Part shown: one piece after another, positions 50,096 to 61,620 of the stretch
How positions within the stretch are numbered: position 1 is the first letter of the stretch
Layout: each line of letters begins with the position of its first letter
Source: Pardosa pseudoannulata
Taxonomy: Eukaryota > Arthropoda > Arachnida > Araneae > Lycosidae
Length of the DNA: 64,000 nt
Assembly (NCBI GenBank): GCA_032207245.1
Contig: CM063503.1
Coordinates: forward strand, 62,315,340 to 62,379,339
Direction: 5' to 3'
Notes under the pieces: model-generated
Seen by the model: the letters and a program-made list of their open reading frames with translations, nothing else
The model's database searches: none
What the model was told of the DNA's origin: nothing
Program-made: the position numbers and the translations under genes

Positions 50096-50593
50096 ACATA
50101 ATATAAAATCGGATGAAGGACTGTATTCCAACCATTTATACTCATTAAACCAATCTCCACGAAATTTTCTATTACCTTTTTTAGGGAAATCTATGTTTTT
50201 TGGTTGAAAAGGACCCAAATTTAGAGTTAGTGCTTTAATAACATCATGTTGATTTTCTCTCGCTGGATCACGTTCAGGTTCTCCAAAATTTTCGTTAAAT
50301 AGGCCATTATCTTTGACGACAGTTTGAACAACCAGATTTTGAGAAACTATAGCTGCCTGATTTGAATCGTATTCTGACGTTCCGGTTAAACTAACTACCG
50401 GATTCTGCGAAACAACAGGTTCCTGGTTTGTTTCGTGTTCAGACGTTCCAATAACATTTACCTCCCTGTTAGTATTTCCACTGGTGGAATGTTGATTCTT
50501 CGGCTTTTTATTCGTCCGATACAGAAAAGAATCCAAAGTACCTTGAGATCTTTTACTCATGCCTACGGAGAAAATAATAATAAATTTATACAA
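50087..50593 (-). pseudogene. hAT transposase N-terminus (ZMYM1-like)
   Basis: The frame opens with two Met codons. The second (50558-50560, MSKRSQGTLDSFLYRTNKK) is the likelier start, since the first 11 residues (IIIFSVG) look like read-through of flanking DNA. A Ser/Asn/Val-rich low-complexity region with two related ~26-residue repeats (each around VVSQN and TSEHETNQ or TSEYDSNQ) follows. Then comes the conserved ALTLNLGPFQPKNIDFPKK and WFNEYKWLEYSPSSD, the entrance to the TTF-type zinc finger. The frame breaks where the KRBA2-like element is inserted. Confidence 0.82.
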
Positions 50594-51085
50594 GGATTGG
50601 TATTACGCAGATATGTAACTTTTCTGTAGAACTATTTAAATAGTTATAACGTTAATAAGTTTTATTTAAAGTTTTAATTTAGTTACATAAAGTTAAAAGT
50701 TTATTTTTTATGACTTTAACTTTATTAGTAGTTTTCCTGCTGTCTTTATGTTGTTTTTATAATGATGTGGAGTCATGGGAGTCAGTAGAAATTTTAACAG
50801 GGAGATCACATAATGAAACAACACTTATTTTACAGAGGCACAAAAAAAAATTAAATGAAAAAAATATTAGATATAAATGATGTTTTACAGATTATAGATC
50901 AATATATGCATTTTATACTGGAAAAAGAATACAGATTGTCTTTTGAGTTGCAAATTATGAAAATGTTAATATTTTTTTCACGTTACAGGTCTATCGAATA
51001 ATAAATAAATATAACCATTAAAAAAAAACACTAAATGATACCCAAAATTTAATTTTAACTTGAAACAATAATATCGACACATATA
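50594..51085. other. Non-coding sequence
   Basis: AT-rich, between the hAT N-terminus and the mariner element. No hAT terminal repeat recognised. Confidence 0.4.
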
Positions 51086-52500
51086 CAGGGTGTCCCAAAA
51101 CGACTGCATAAACTCTGCACAGCTAGATTCCTCACTAGGAATACATAAAAACTGCCCAAAGAACTGCCGAAATTCCGACATGGAATACCCCATTGTTGAA
51201 ATACGAGAGTTATTCTGAAATTTTTGAAATACACGCAGACAAGAATTTACAAAATAAAAGTAACGGTTTAATTCTAAAATACAAAGTATTTTAACACAGA
51301 ACACTATTTTTTACTCACTTACTTCTACTTGTTTAGCGTAGAATAAGTTTTAAACAGAAGAGAAAATGGAGTTGACGCTAGAACATTTTCGCGCTATGAT
51401 TTTCCATGATTTTAAAGCCGGATTAAATCGAGAAGAATGCTCTCAACGGTTGCAAATTGGCATTTAGTGATGAATCTCCAGCTTGTGCTACTGTATTCAG
51501 ATGGTTTAAAGAATTTAGCAGAAGTCGCAATTTTCTTCAGGATGAATACAGAGGAAGGACGCCATCGGCAGTAATCCCGGATAATGTGTCTTCCATACGA
51601 AAAATGTTAATGAATGATAATCGCTGTACCTACCAAATTATAAGAAGGAACTTAACATTGGATCTGCAGCCATACACAAAATTATTAATCAAGAATTGCA
51701 TATGAAAAAAGTAGTTTGCCGTTGGGTTTCCATAATCTAACTGAGCACCAAAAAGGGGATCGTATCAGAATGAGTAAAGAGACTCTTAAATTGCTAAATG
51801 ATGGTGGGCACAGCATCATTTCTAAAATTGTAACGGGTGATGAAACGTACATTCCGTTTTTTGACGTTCCAACACGTTAAGAAAGCAAAGTATGGGTCTT
51901 TGAAGATTATCCCACGCCAACAATGGTGAAGAGACAACGCGCACTGAAAAAAAGTTATGTATGCCATTTTCTTCAGAAGTACGGGATTGGTCTAAGCCAT
52001 CAAGTTGGAAGGACAGAAGCCAGTAACAGCAAACTAGTATACCACTAAATGTCTTCCACAAGTTCTACAAGAAGTGAATGTTAGGGGACTAATGCTTCAC
52101 CATGACAATGCATTTTCACATACAGCCTGATTAACAGTTGAGTTTCTTAAAGAAAAACAAATTAAAGTGATAGAACATCCGCCATATTCACCTGATCTAG
52201 CTATGTGTAACTTTTGGTTATTTTTTAATCTAAAAAAGAACTTACGTGGACGTCGTTTTCATTCATAAGAAGAGATTGATGTGGCTATAAATGCATTTTT
52301 TTTTTATCTGTTCCAAGAAATGAATGGCTTGAAGCATTTAATCAATGGAAAATTCGTCTACAAAAGTGCATTGATGCTGGAGGAGACTACTTTGAACACA
52401 CTTAAAATTTTGTAAGTATAACGTTAAAAACCTAGTTGTATCTCAAAAATTTCAGAGTAGTGTTCGTAATTGCCCCTAATGGGGGAATTCATTGTTTTTA
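51086..52500 (+). mobile_element. mariner element
   Basis: The left end begins CAGGGTGTCCCAAAACGAC after TA, typical of mariner terminal repeats. The left subterminal segment (about 51180-51240) matches in inverted form the sequence after the transposase stop (about 52430-52495), sharing the AAAAATTTCAGA core and CCCCATT-like bases. The outermost right repeat is not visible, so the right end is approximate and may be lost. Confidence 0.75.
51366..52405 (+). pseudogene. mariner transposase, full-length but inactivated
   Basis: From an ATG at 51366 (MELTLEHFRAMIFHDFKAGL) to a stop after GDYFEHT the region covers about 346 codons, the normal mariner length. Visible parts are the helix-turn-helix half (ATVFRWFKEFSRSR, DEYRGRTPSA), the first catalytic block (IVTGDETYIPF), the second (LHHDNAFSHTA) and the third (EHPPYSPDLAMCNFWLF). 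The spacing between the second Asp and the third position is 34 residues, as in DD34D mariners, but the third residue is Asn (AAC). Frameshifts near 51460, 51660 and 51970 and several stops also disable it. Confidence 0.9.
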
Positions 52501-52979
52501 GGCACATTTTGGTGCAATTTGATCACTTCTGGTGTTGATTAAACACCAAAAATGGTTTCTTAAATCAGATCTTATGATGCTCTAACGACGCATATTCGAA
52601 TATAACTTCTGTTTATAAGATCCTTTTAAAAAATTCATAGTTATTCCCCCCCCCTAGTTTTTTAAATATATTTTTTAAATTAATCAAATGCTGAAATATG
52701 TTGATAAAATCTGATGAAACAATGATCAAACGAAAGACGTGCTTTGAAATGTTAGTTTCCGTCATGGAGGAAGCTAACTGTATCAGGCTTTATTTTCAGT
52801 TACATTTAAATCTTGAATTGGCATTAATACCAAACTTTTCAAATTTTTTATACATAATTAAATTTATCGATTTTGTTCAAATTATCATTTTTGTAAATGT
52901 AACTTTCATAATAGCCTCAAAATTCCTGAATTTTTTAATACAATAAAAAATCAATTTTCAATTTCGGTAAAAGAATGTT
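52501..52979. other. Non-coding sequence
   Basis: AT-rich; the 82-codon frame at 52698-52946 has no recognisable domain. Confidence 0.4.
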
Positions 52980-53930
52980 TACTACTTTATAAATGCATTT
53001 CTTTTCATTTAATAGCGCAAAAAAGTATTAGTTTTACACTCATTCTGTATTTATTATTATTTGATTTACAGCTCGATATTTTATCTCTTAGACCCTGATT
53101 TGAAAGTACTTCTAATTCATCTAAATCACTTACAGTATAATATGCATTTCTTTCCCTTGAATACCATAAAAGAGTAATACTTTTACACTCATTCTGTATT
53201 TATTATTATTTGATTTACAGGTCGATATTTTATCTCTTAGACCCTGATTTGAAAGTACTTCTAATTCATCTAAATCACTTACAGTATAATATTCATTTCT
53301 TTCCCTTGAATAGCACAAAAGAGTATTACTTTTACACTCATTCTGTATTTATTATTATTTGATTTACAGGTCGATATTTTATCTATTAGACCCTGATTTG
53401 AAAGTACTTCTAATTCATCTAAATCACTTACAGTATAACATGCATTTCTTTCCCTTGAATACCATAAAAGAGTAATACTTTTACACTCATTCTGTATTTA
53501 TTATTATTTGATTTACAGGTCGATATTTTATCTATTAGACCCTGATTTGAAAGTACTTCTAATTCATCTAAATCACTTACAGTATAATATGCATTTCTTT
53601 CTCTTGAATACCATAAAAGAGTAATACTTTTACACTCATTCTGTATTTATTATTATTTGATTTACAGGTCGATATTTTATTTCTTAGACCCTGATTTGAA
53701 AGTACTTCTAAGTCACCTAAATCACTTACAATATAACATGCATTTCTTTTCATTGAATAGCACAGAAGAGTATTACTTTTGCACTCATTCTATTTTATTT
53801 GATCTCATTATTATTTGATTTACAGCTCGATATTTTATCGTTTAGACCGTGGATTTAAGTACTTTCAATTTAATCTAAATCACAGTATTTTCGTTTCCCA
53901 AATGTAATTGAAATATCTGATTTCTCTTTA
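52980..53930. repeat. 149-bp tandem repeat array, about six copies
   Basis: The marker CATTCTG recurs at 53041, 53190, 53339, 53488, 53637 and 53786, exactly 149 bp apart. Inner copies are nearly identical; the outer ones diverge. Every unit contains TTATTATTTGATTTACAG, which resembles a splice acceptor, followed by a stretch open on the - strand (LDELEVLSNQGLRDKIST). Because 149 is not a multiple of 3, no frame runs through the array. Confidence 0.95.
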
Positions 53931-55280
53931 TGTTGTTCCGAAAGTTTTAATGAAAATTCATTTATAACCTCTGACTAAAAATGTTGAATTATCTTATTAT
54001 ACATTTTCTTTGGTTAACTTCTAATCGTTTGTCTCTTTCTTCTTAATTTATTTAGCGTTATGGGCATAATTTAGGAGGAGCAAGTGTGTGGGGGGATTAT
54101 TTACATAGTCAACAGATGTACGTACAAACTTACTGTGATGCATTAAAATCTAGAAAAAAAAAATCCTCAAAGTACATTTTATGGTATTAACCATACAATT
54201 TTAATGATATTAAGTGCAATTTCACACAACCTACAAAATTGGTTTTTTTTTAATTATGGTTTATAGGGACAAATGCGCCAAACAAGACGAAAAAATATGA
54301 ACAACACATTTTAAAAAAATTTTATGAAAAAAAAAAAGAGTGCCGAAAACAAGAAAAAATTTAAAAACAATACATAAGTAGAAAAGACAAACAAAAAAAG
54401 AAAAACAGCAAAGTTATTAAAATTAATTTTTTTATATTTAAAAAAGAAAATCATTTAAAAGGTCATACTTAAATTATTAATTTACAAAAATTGAAAATTA
54501 ATTTAAAATTGAAAAAAAAATTAATTAAAAAAAATAAAATTAAAAATTACAAAATACATTAAAAGTTAGAAAAAATACAAATCAGATTTAAAGTACAAGA
54601 TACAGTAAAAAATTAAAACTATCATTTTTTAATGATTGAATTAAGTATACGAATTAAAAAAATTTAGTACAAGATTTAAAATATAAAAATAATAAAACCT
54701 TATAATGTGTAAAAAAACACTATGGACATAAAAAGTAATTTTACAGAAAACACTAAAAATTGTGTCATTTTAAATAAATGATAAAACTTTTTCATATAAA
54801 AGTAAACATAAAAATTTTCTCTTATTTATAAGAATTTCTAATTGCATAAATTTCATTTTAATAAAAAGTATCCATGATCAAAAGCATAGATTCACATTAT
54901 ATAAGACGATATAACAAGACATTGTAGCCAGAAATTATTCAGAAAAAAGAACATTGTTATTTTGTCTTCAGTAAAACTACAGATTTTGTTATGCATGTTT
55001 AACACTAATGGTTATCATAACACAAAGGCATTTTTGCAATAACAATAAAAAATGATATAATGAACAATTTTAAAGCTTAGAATTGTGTAAGGAAGCATTT
55101 TCTCATTGAATTCAATAATAAAATAAACTTAGAAAAGATATCAACTGTACATGGTATTAAATTCTAATTTTAAAAACAGAAGTGTAACTGAAGAAAAAGC
55201 ATAATTTTGACAGAAAATTAGCAAGTTCAAATTTTTTACCTATATTGTAAGTATGCTCGCCTTGGATATTTGCAAAAATT
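53931..55280. other. AT-rich non-coding sequence
   Basis: Very A-rich (many AAAAAA runs between 54270 and 54720). No gene or element seen. Confidence 0.45.
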
Positions 55281-55286
55281 TATTCA

Positions 55287-56040
55287 ATCCGATGAGTAAA
55301 AAAAAATGGAATAACTTCAAAATTGATTAAATGTCGAATCAAAACTTTAATATATGAATAAAACCCTAAATATTAGAAAACTACATTTGAGTAATAAATT
55401 TTTTTAAATGTTGCATACAAGGATGATAACAGTATTTATGAATAAATCTTAAGTCCACAAACACAGCGTAATAACTTCACAACTGATTAAAATGGCGAAA
55501 ATAAATTACAATAGGAATAAAATCCTAAAAATCTGGAGGGGCAAAAGTACAGGTTTGAGTACCTAAACTTGCTTTAAATATGTCGTAGAAAAGGATGATA
55601 ACAGTATTTATAATTAAGTCTTAAGCACACTAAAAAAAACGGACTAACTTCAAAATTGATTAAAATGTCGAATCAAAACTTTAATATATGAATAAAACCC
55701 TAAATATCTGGAGGGGCAAAACTACAGGTTTGAGTATCTAAACTTGTTTTAAAAATGTTGCATACAAGGATGATAACAGTATTTATGAATAAGCCTTAAA
55801 CACACTAAAAACTAATTACTTCAACTGATTAAATGCGAATAAAAAATTAATGTTTTAGATAAAACATAAAATAGCAAAACTACAAGTTTGAGTACTTAAA
55901 CTTGCTTTAAAAATGTTGCATAAAAGGATGATAAATAGTAACAAAACTTAACTTCAAAATTGATTAAAAGGCCGAATCAAAAAGTTAATATATGAATAAA
56001 ACTTGAAAAATCTGGAGGGGCAAAACAATAAGTTAGCCCC
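55287..56040. repeat. ~170-bp degenerate tandem repeat, four to five copies
   Basis: GGATGATAACAGTATTTAT recurs at 55421, 55593 and 55768, and a decayed form at 55926 (spacings 172, 175 and 158). Other unit motifs are CTAACTTCAAAATTGATTAA and TCTGGAGGGGCAAAAC. The array ends near a G-tract/C-tract palindrome at about 56055-56078. Confidence 0.85.
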
Positions 56041-57550
56041 TCCTCTAAAAATTCTGGGGGGGGGGCAATCCCCCCCCAGAACTATTCAAATGCTACTATC
56101 CAAACTATTCAAAAGCGCTCATTTCATATTAATAAATACTAATGAAAATTGTCTCAAAGCAATAAAAAATATTAATAGAGAATTTATAAATTTCTTTGAA
56201 AAAATATATGTTATTTATTCAGTTCTGAATGCAATTCAGTTATGAATTCAATTATTCGGCACATTCAAATATATTTGATTTTATATCAAAATCACAAATC
56301 TCGTTTCTGATATTTCGTAGTATAAATATTAGGATTTTAAAATATAAATATTAATATATAAATATATTAATATACTACATAAAATCTTTCAAAAGCATTT
56401 TTAAAATAAATATTCACACAAGTACAATGTGATTGATATACATACGAATAATGTAAATCAAACATTTAATTTTACTTTACAAAACCATTTAAAGTTAAAA
56501 AAATAAAACAGCAACTTACCTTAAAATTTTAATCTAGGTTGGAATTTTTCCTATTAATTGCAAGTATCCATTTATTGAGTAAATGTACAGACAAACTTGA
56601 CCCTTTTGCATAATTTCCTTTACAAAAGGGAACTGAACACTTAAACACCATACTTGATACCCGAATAACAGTTTAAATAAACTATTTATTTGTATAATAT
56701 TTAAATAAAACAAAGAAAAATCACATCCAAATGTAAAGCACGTGGTTTACAGCAGCACGCTTTGCTATGAGTATTTCACATCATTGGTGACAATCCTACA
56801 GGAATAAATCATCTACGGGGGGGAAATGTCCCTAGTCACTACTCTGATGCCCGATCAGGAACTATTTACTACTCTCGCGTGGTCCCGCCTTATCCCATTC
56901 TTGTGCAAATTGAGTAATGGTCTCCCAGTAAGATGTCAAATAGGTGATACCCTTAATTATCAAGTGCAACGGAAAAAGTAATAAAAACGACTAGTGAGAC
57001 TGTCTATATTGAGAAGGCAGCTGTGGTTTAATTTTCAGGATTCCACAGGTTTCATGAAAACTGGAGAAATAAAAGAAATGCTTTTGTGTTTCATTAATTT
57101 TATTCAAAATTACACGATGTAATATTGATCTGTAGTAAGAGAAGTATCAAGCATTATAACTTAGCCCATTAGTAACTTCAATTTTCCATTTTAATTGCTC
57201 TTTTTATGAATTTTATGAAATTATATTTGTCTTTTTCATTTCCCTTTTTAAATCTATTTAATTTTAACTATTAACACATTTACCAGATTATTTTTTTCTT
57301 TAGTAACTTTACCTCTTTAAATATATTAAACAATCTTAAATCAAAATTTGGTACACTCAGTAATTTGCTTTGAAAAGCAACATTATGTGATAAATGAACT
57401 TATTAATTATGGCAGATGAGAACTTAATATAACAGATGTGAAATTCAAACAGTAATAATAGCAAATCGACGATAATATTGCATTTTAGGATAAAGCAAAT
57501 GAGAATAACATAACATTAAAATCTGAGCAGAATGTGTCAATTTAATGCGT
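56041..57550. other. Non-coding sequence with a hAT-like scrap
   Basis: GTTAGCCCCTCCTC, then GGGGGGGGGG and CAATCCCCCCCCAG near 56034-56080, resembles subterminal sequence of some hAT families. The segment 56740-56950 is GC-richer and unrecognised. No gene seen. Confidence 0.35.
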
Positions 57551-57896
57551 AAGAAATCTTAATATTTAGATATTATATTAATAATGAATTTAAAAATAAA
57601 GTCATGTAAAAACTGTATTACAAAAAATATAATTTATTAATCCAAAGCAAACAACGTGAGTAGCGATAGCTCTCAAATTGTCGGACTGATTCAAAAGGAA
57701 TAGCGCTTGCGGAACAACAAAACTGCCCGATAAACGATATCTGCCGTTCGAAAACGACAAAATCGTCATTGAATTGGTTGGTGGGAAAGCGAGTAGCTCA
57801 TCTTTTACTTGAATTTTAAGTGCACTGATGTCGGAGAAGTCGTCTAAGATTTAGCGCTGTCGTGTCGGTAAGTGGGAAATAAATGATTAGTGAGTA
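57551..57896. repeat. 1.7-kb repeat, truncated copy A
   Basis: Shares the first ~345 bp of the units at 57897 and 59594, including AAGAAATCTTAATATTTAG and CCCGATAAACGATATCTGCC, with several substitutions. It is the most diverged of the three. Confidence 0.88.
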
Positions 57897-59593
57897 AGAA
57901 ATCTTAATATTTAGATATTATATTAATAATGAATTTAAAAGTGAAGTCATGTAAAAACTGTATTAAAAAATATAATTTATTAATCCAAAGCAAACAACGT
58001 GAGTAGCGATAGCTCTCAAAATGTCGGACCTATTCAAAAGGAATACCGCTTGCGGAACGACAAAACTGCCCGATAAACGATATCTGCCGTTCGAAAACGA
58101 CAAAATCCTCAATGAATCGGTTGGTGGGAAAGCGAGTAGCTTATCTTTTACGTGCGCTGATACTTAAGTGCGCTGATGTCGGAGAACGACAGTCGTCAAA
58201 GATTTAACGCTGTCGTACCGGTACGTGGGAAAGCGCTCTTAGCATTAGTAACTGAACAGCAATATTATTGGTGAACGTGAGATCAACGAATACTACACGT
58301 GCACGACATATGTCCACGTGACGGCAATGTACGCTTTTTGTGTCATGACGTCTCTCTTCTATGCTTCATATTGGTTGGATTTAAATCGTTACTGCGTTAA
58401 AACTGCTTAGTTCAATCCTAAAAATTATTTTGCAGTGTGTAACTTGCTCTTTCCTCTGTAAAATGTCTTTTATATTTCTAATATTTGAAGTTTAGTAGGT
58501 AAAAGCCTTCTCTCAAACCCTTTGTTGAGTAGAAAAATATTTTGCTTTAGACCCAGGGACCTGTTACTGGCAGGGCACACGGTGAACTTGCTCAGGGGTC
58601 TAAAAATTTTAATTCTTAATTCATAATTTTTGTATTTATCCCTTCATCTTTAAATAAAATCTGAAAATTTGAAACCATTTTTATTCGTTTTCTACACAAA
58701 ATACATAAAAACGAATTTTACTTTATCAAGGGTTTGATATATATACACATACTATCATATAGCCTGTCATATGACGGGATCAGTAAAATTTTTAATTTTC
58801 CAGAATTGTAAAGTATCCTATGAGTCTGGTAAAAAAAATGGTTTGTTTTTTGGCTAAGGATTATTTGGTACACTCTTAATAATTTGTTTATCTTTACTGT
58901 CCGCATGTTAGTTGCCAACTTTCATTTATCTTGTTATATTACGTGATAGGATGGACAGCAGAGGTTTTAATGTTGACAGCGATTATTTGGCGGTATATAT
59001 GAATGATGTCCGAAATTTAGTGAATCGATTGCAAACCTAGTGGTTATGTATAAAAAACAAACATACAAACGAACAAACTTCTTAATTTTCAAGGATGTAT
59101 AACTTAAACGCTAGATATTTGTTAGTCTGTGAAATAGACTCCTAGACTTTTATGAAAAGAGTTTGTTGTTAATACCAGTTATACAATTTTCATTGCAAAA
59201 AAAATAATCGATGATTAAATTTAAAATTATCACATATGTACCTAATCTATTATTTAAGCCAAATATAAAATAAAATTATTTACGTAATATCTAAGTTCAG
59301 TGATGAAACGTATGAAAATAATGCAGACGATATTTAAATAATTTAAAATAAGAAATGATTTAGTGCCAATCCCACCAAAGTCGTTTAACGCTGAGCGCGA
59401 TTAATCTCTGTTTAAACGGAGAATTGCGTTCCCTCATTGGTTGGTGCCAAGGTTAATCGTGGCTAATCGTAGTTAGCCGTTAAACGACTTTGGTGGGATC
59501 GGCCCTAAATGAGAGGGTTTAAAGGACTGACGTCATAATCCTAGAAAAAAACATTATTTTTACCTATTTGTTATGTGATAAGTTGATACATTT
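57897..59593. repeat. 1.7-kb tandem repeat, copy B
   Basis: Full unit of 1697 bp followed directly by copy C. It contains an E-box-rich stretch (CACGTGCACG near 58297), a segment of GTCTAAAAATTTT related to one near 63120, and the MITE at 59363-59505. The 66-codon - frame it shares with copy C differs mainly by amino-acid-changing substitutions, so it is not a conserved gene. Confidence 0.92.
59363..59505. mobile_element. 143-bp TA-flanked MITE in copy B
   Basis: Inverted ends: GTGCCAATCCCACCAAAG with GTCGTTTAACG on the left, and CGTTAAACGACTTTGG with TGGGATCGGCCC on the right, about 30 bp each. TA on both sides suggests a Tc1/mariner-type target site. Same insertion as 61090-61232, so it predates the duplication. 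Confidence 0.8.
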
Positions 59594-61320
59594 AAGAAAT
59601 CTTAATATTTAGATATTATATTAATAATGAATTTAAAAGTGAAGTCATGTAAAAACTGTATTAAAAAATATAATTTATTAATCCAAAGCAAACAACGTGA
59701 GTAGCGATAGCTCTCAAAATGTCGGACCTATTCAAAAGGAATACCGCTTGCGGAACGACAAAACTGCCCGATAAACGATATCTGCCGTTCGAAAACGACA
59801 AAATCCTCAATGAATCGGTTGGTGGGAAAGCAAGTAGCTCATCTTTTACGTGCGCTGATGCAATGCCGTCTTAAGAAGGGGTCTTAAGACGGCTTTGGCT
59901 GATGTCGGAGAACGACAGTCGTCTAAGATTTAACGCTGTCGTACCGGTACGTGGGAAAGCGCTCTTAGCATTAGTAACTGAACAGCAATATTATTGGTGA
60001 ACGTGAGATCAACGAATACTACACGTGCACGACATATGTCCACGTGACGGCAATGTACGCTTTTTGTGTCATGACGTCTCTCTTCTATGCTTCATATTGG
60101 TTGGATTTAAATCGTTACTGCGTTAAAACTGCTTGTTCAATCCTAAAAATTATTTTGCAGTGTGTAACTTGCTCTTTCCTCTGTAAAAGGTGTCTTTTAT
60201 ATTTCTAATATTTGAAGTTTAGTAGGTAAAAGCCTTCTCTCAAACCCTTTGTTGAGTAGAAAAATATTTTGCTTTAGACCCAGGGACCTGTTACTGGCAG
60301 GGCACACGGTGAACTTGCTCAGGGGTCTAAAAATTTTAATTCTTAATTCATAATTTTTGTATTTATCCCTTCATCTTTAAATAAAATCTGAAAATTTGAA
60401 ACCATTTTTATTCGTTTTCTACACAAAATACATAAAAACGAATTTTACTTTATCAAGGGTTTGATATATATACACATACTATCATATAGCTTGTCATATG
60501 ACGGGATCAGTAAAATTTTTAATTTTCCAGAATCGTAAAATACCCTATGAGACAAGTAAAAAAAATGGTTTGTTTTTTGGCTAAGGATTATCTGGTACAC
60601 GGTTAATAATTTGTTTATCTTTACTGTCCGCATGTTAGTTGCCAACTTTCATTTATCTTGTTATATTACGTGATAGGATGGACAGCAGAGGTTTTAATGT
60701 TGACAGCGATTATTTGGCGGTATATATGAATGATGTCCGAAATTTAGTGAATCGATTGCAAACCTAGTGGTTATGTATAAAAAACAAACATACAAACGAA
60801 CAAACTTCTTAATTTTCAAGGATGTATAACTTAAACGCTAGATATTTGTTAGTCTGTGAAATAGACTCCTAGACTTTTATGAAAAGAGTTTGTTGTTAAT
60901 ACCAGTTATACAATTTTCATTGCAAAAAAAATAATCGATGATTAAATTTAAAATTATCACCTATGTACCTAATCTATTATTTAAGCCAAATATAAAATAA
61001 AATTATTTACGTAATATCTAAGTTCAGTGATGAAACGTATGAAAATTATGCAGACGATATTTAAATAATTTAAAGTAAGAAATGATTTAGGGCCGATCCC
61101 ATTAAAGTCGTTTAACGCTAAGCGCGATTAATCTCTGTTTAAACGGAGAATTACGTTCCCTCATTGGTTGGTGCCAGGGTTAATCGTGGCTAATCGTAGT
61201 TAGCCGTTAAACGACTTTGGTGGGATCGGCCCTAAATGAGAGGGTTAAAGGACTGACGTCATAATCCTAGAAAAAAACATTATTTTTACCTATTTGTTAT
61301 GTGATAAGTTGATACATTTA
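59594..61320. repeat. 1.7-kb tandem repeat, copy C
   Basis: 1727-bp unit closely matching copy B, with scattered substitutions and small indels. It has a ~30-bp extra palindrome at 59866-59892 (CCGTCTTAAG and CTTAAGACGG). The unit ends at GTTGATACATTTA, the same place as copy B. Confidence 0.92.
61090..61232. mobile_element. 143-bp TA-flanked MITE in copy C
   Basis: Better-preserved copy: left GGGCCGATCCCATTAAAG, right CTTTGGTGGGATCGGCCC, with TA at 61088-61089 and 61233-61234. No coding capacity. Confidence 0.85.
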
Positions 61321-61620
61321 ATTGGCTGCTCTTAACCGGGGAAAATAAGGCTTGAAATAGTGGCAAGGGAGGACAGGGGTGGATTTCTAATGCTTTAAAG
61401 ACGGCAGTATTTTTGTCTGTGATATAAAGCATATTTATACCAATTTATTTTAGAATTGGATCGATAGTTTAGGAGAAGATAAACTTTAGCCATTTGAATT
61501 TTCCTAACAATAACTCATGAAGAATCCAATATGGATGCCATTATCCATTACAGGTCCAACAGCTTCATGAATTCGAGGACAGACGGACAGATAACTTAGG
61601 CTATTATTATACAAGGGATA
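61321..61620. other. Non-coding sequence with one arm of an inverted repeat
   Basis: CTTAACCGGGGAAAATAAGG at about 61330-61350 matches, in reverse, sequence at about 61960-62000 inside the next element. Confidence 0.5.

Larger units (their letters stand above)
45109..50593 (-). mobile_element. ZMYM1-like hAT transposon broken by nested insertions
   Basis: Four coding pieces of one hAT transposase lie in the right order on the - strand: N-terminus (50087-50593), TTF-type finger and upstream core (46898-47668), mid part (46150-46844) and hAT dimerisation domain (45109-45585). They are split by an LTR-like insert, a TA-rich tract and a KRBA2-like element. I could not find its terminal inverted repeats or 8-bp duplication, so the outer limits are those of the coding parts only. 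Confidence 0.75.

Noticed and set aside
52980..53930. CRISPR array
   Set aside because: The entire 149-bp unit repeats; there are no unique spacers between short repeats, and the surroundings are eukaryotic.
57275..57290. Another piggyBac end (TTAACACATTTACCAG)
   Set aside because: No inverted partner with TTAA was found in reasonable distance.
58718..60645. A 66-codon reading frame present in both copies of the 1.7-kb repeat
   Set aside because: The two versions differ mostly at amino-acid-changing positions (for example QTHRILYNSG against LSHRVFYDSG), so there is no sign of selection on a protein. The frame is duplicated only because the DNA is.
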